From: Diplonema papillatum
Taxonomy: Eukaryota; Euglenozoa; Diplonemea; Diplonemida; Diplonemidae
NCBI GenBank assembly: GCA_030068145.1
Contig: JAPJBO010000218.1
Coordinates: 186,001 to 250,000 of the forward strand
Direction of reading: 5' to 3'
DNA length: 64,000 nt
Positions 62,905 to 64,000 of the stretch are shown piece after piece. Under the pieces are notes generated by a model that was not told the DNA's origin, made no database searches, and saw nothing but the letters and a program-made list of their open reading frames with translations. How positions within the stretch are numbered: the first letter of the stretch is position 1; each line of letters starts with the position of its first letter. Both the position numbers and the translations under genes were made by a program.

Positions 62905-64000
62905 ATGGTGGCAGAATGGACGTGCACGACGCGGGAAGGCTTGGAGCGGCCGATGACCTGCCGGTGGGGGCCCGAGAAGAACTTCACGATGGAGGAGGTG
63001 CGGCGGTACGGAAAGGGGCAGGGCGAGTGCTGGGTCGTCATCGGCGGCAAGGTGTTCAACGCTAGCGCCTTCAAAGCCCACCCGGGCGGTTTCGAGATCA
63101 TCGAACAGTGCGCGGGGAAGGACGTGACGGATGTGTTCAGCGTGAACCACTCACCCGAGACGGTGCTGCCGATCCTCGAGAAGTACTACCTAGGCGACGT
63201 GATGGACGCGAAGGAGCAAAACGACGTCATGCGGGACTTCCACGCCATGGACTCTCTTTTCCAACGGAGCGGGCTGTACGAAACGAAGCTCTCGTTTTAC
63301 GTGAAGCTCGGGGTGTGGCTCGCGTCGCTGTTCGCTGTCGTCCTCCTCCCCTTCACAGTCCTCGAGCAGACGTGGGCCACCGTCACGCTCTCGGCGGTGT
63401 TCCTGGGGCTGTTCTGGCAGCAGACGGCGTTCGTCGGCCACGACTGCGGACACAACTCGGTGTTCCACGACCGCGAACGCCTCGACTACTACCTATCGCT
63501 GGCGGTCATCCTCGGGTTCGGGGTGAGCGGTCAGTGGTGGAAGCGCACGCACAACGTGCACCACGTCGTCACCAACAGCCTGAACGGAGACCCGGACATC
63601 CAATACCTTCCCCTCTTCATGGTTGACTCTCAGATGATGCGGTCGTTGTACTCGCTGTACCACAAAACTCGCTTCGTGTACGACCGAGCGGCGCGTGCTC
63701 TGGTCAGCAAGCAGCACATTTTGTACATCCCGGTGATGCTGCTTGCTCGGTTCAACCTGTACGCGCAGAGCTGGATATTCACTCTGACCAACAGAGACGT
63801 TCGCAACCGGAAAACGGAGGCCGTCGCGCTGCTGCTGTATGCATGGTGGGTGGCGGAATTGGCGTGTCGGGTGGAGGACCCTTGGATGGCCGTCGCCTGG
63901 GTGTTCCTCTCGCACGCCGTGTGCGGGATCTTGCACCTGCAGATCACCATCAGCCACTTCTCCATGGAGTGCTTCGAAACCCATGAGGCGACCATCCACC
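62905..64000 (+). CDS. Cytochrome b5-fused front-end fatty acid or sphingolipid desaturase, partial
   Basis: Open from ATG at 62905 to the window edge, 365 codons with no stop and no visible intron. An N-terminal cytochrome b5 domain has the heme motif HPGG at residues 59-62 in FKAHPGGFEIIEQCAGKDVT. The desaturase part has His box 1 HDCGH (179-183), box 2 HNVHH (216-220) and the SHFSMECFET segment near 355; the third box (Q-x-x-HH) must lie beyond the edge. Front-end desaturases insert a double bond between an existing one and the carboxyl end, in the ER membrane, using b5 electrons; delta-6, -8, -5 and sphingolipid types share this design, so regiospecificity cannot be read here. Hydrophobic segments around 130-170 fit membrane helices. 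The A/G-rich leader is shared with the partial copies upstream. Confidence 0.92.
   Translation, partial: MVAEWTCTTREGLERPMTCRWGPEKNFTMEEVRRYGKGQGECWVVIGGKVFNASAFKAHPGGFEIIEQCAGKDVTDVFSVNHSPETVLPILEKYYLGDVMDAKEQNDVMRDFHAMDSLFQRSGLYETKLSFYVKLGVWLASLFAVVLLPFTVLEQTWATVTLSAVFLGLFWQQTAFVGHDCGHNSVFHDRERLDYYLSLAVILGFGVSGQWWKRTHNVHHVVTNSLNGDPDIQYLPLFMVDSQMMRSLYSLYHKTRFVYDRAARALVSKQHILYIPVMLLARFNLYAQSWIFTLTNRDVRNRKTEAVALLLYAWWVAELACRVEDPWMAVAWVFLSHAVCGILHLQITISHFSMECFETHEATIH

Overview
The window looks like a repeat-saturated nuclear genome segment from a unicellular marine-type eukaryote. Evidence: a eukaryotic large-subunit rRNA core at the left edge, spliceosomal GT-AG introns with matching phases in three genes, mitochondrial-type presequences, and a lipid-gene set (cytochrome-b5 front-end desaturase, Lag1/TLC ceramide synthase, phytanoyl-CoA-dioxygenase-like protein) typical of algae and related protists. 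The rRNA diverges from the eukaryotic consensus at several normally invariant places, suggesting a fast-evolving lineage such as an alveolate. I cannot name the species.

Layout. 1-0.24 kb: partial 28S rRNA. 0.24-7 kb: dispersed repeats, a TA-flanked pogo-like DNA transposon (826-2452) with a decayed transposase, a decayed tyrosine-recombinase tail and an unknown ORF. 7.2-14.8 kb: a rhomboid-like gene with repeat-filled introns, whose last exon is copied four more times inside a minisatellite that resembles its own 3' end. 16.3-17.8 kb: an intronless protein with two Cys-x2-Cys modules, one HNH-like. 18-26 kb: dispersed repeats, two decayed zinc-binding or retroelement fragments and a 460-bp AC tract. 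26.7-28.7 kb: an element carrying two paralogous Cys/His-rich genes; a version lacking the genes lies at 59.5 kb. 30-32 kb: an in-frame duplicated unknown exon. 34.4-39.0 kb: a GRAM/PH-like gene split by a 4-kb, 12-bp minisatellite. 41.3 kb: RNase H remnant. 43.6-45.8 kb: TLC gene. 50-54.7 kb: PhyH gene with degenerate 5' copies upstream and three 3'-end copies downstream. 56.4-57.9 kb: long-inverted-repeat element. 58-59.5 kb: a DUF1279-like exon with two partial copies. 61.8-64 kb: front-end desaturase, running off the window, with two partial 5' copies.

The genes are not an operon or obvious cluster, although three are lipid-metabolic and membrane proteins are frequent. The most striking collective feature is that at least five loci carry partial tandem copies of one end or one exon of the adjacent gene, each with its own period. 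Together with retroposons, DNA transposons and gene-seeded minisatellites, this makes the window a record of ongoing local duplication. Function assignments come from reading motifs by eye; no database search was run.
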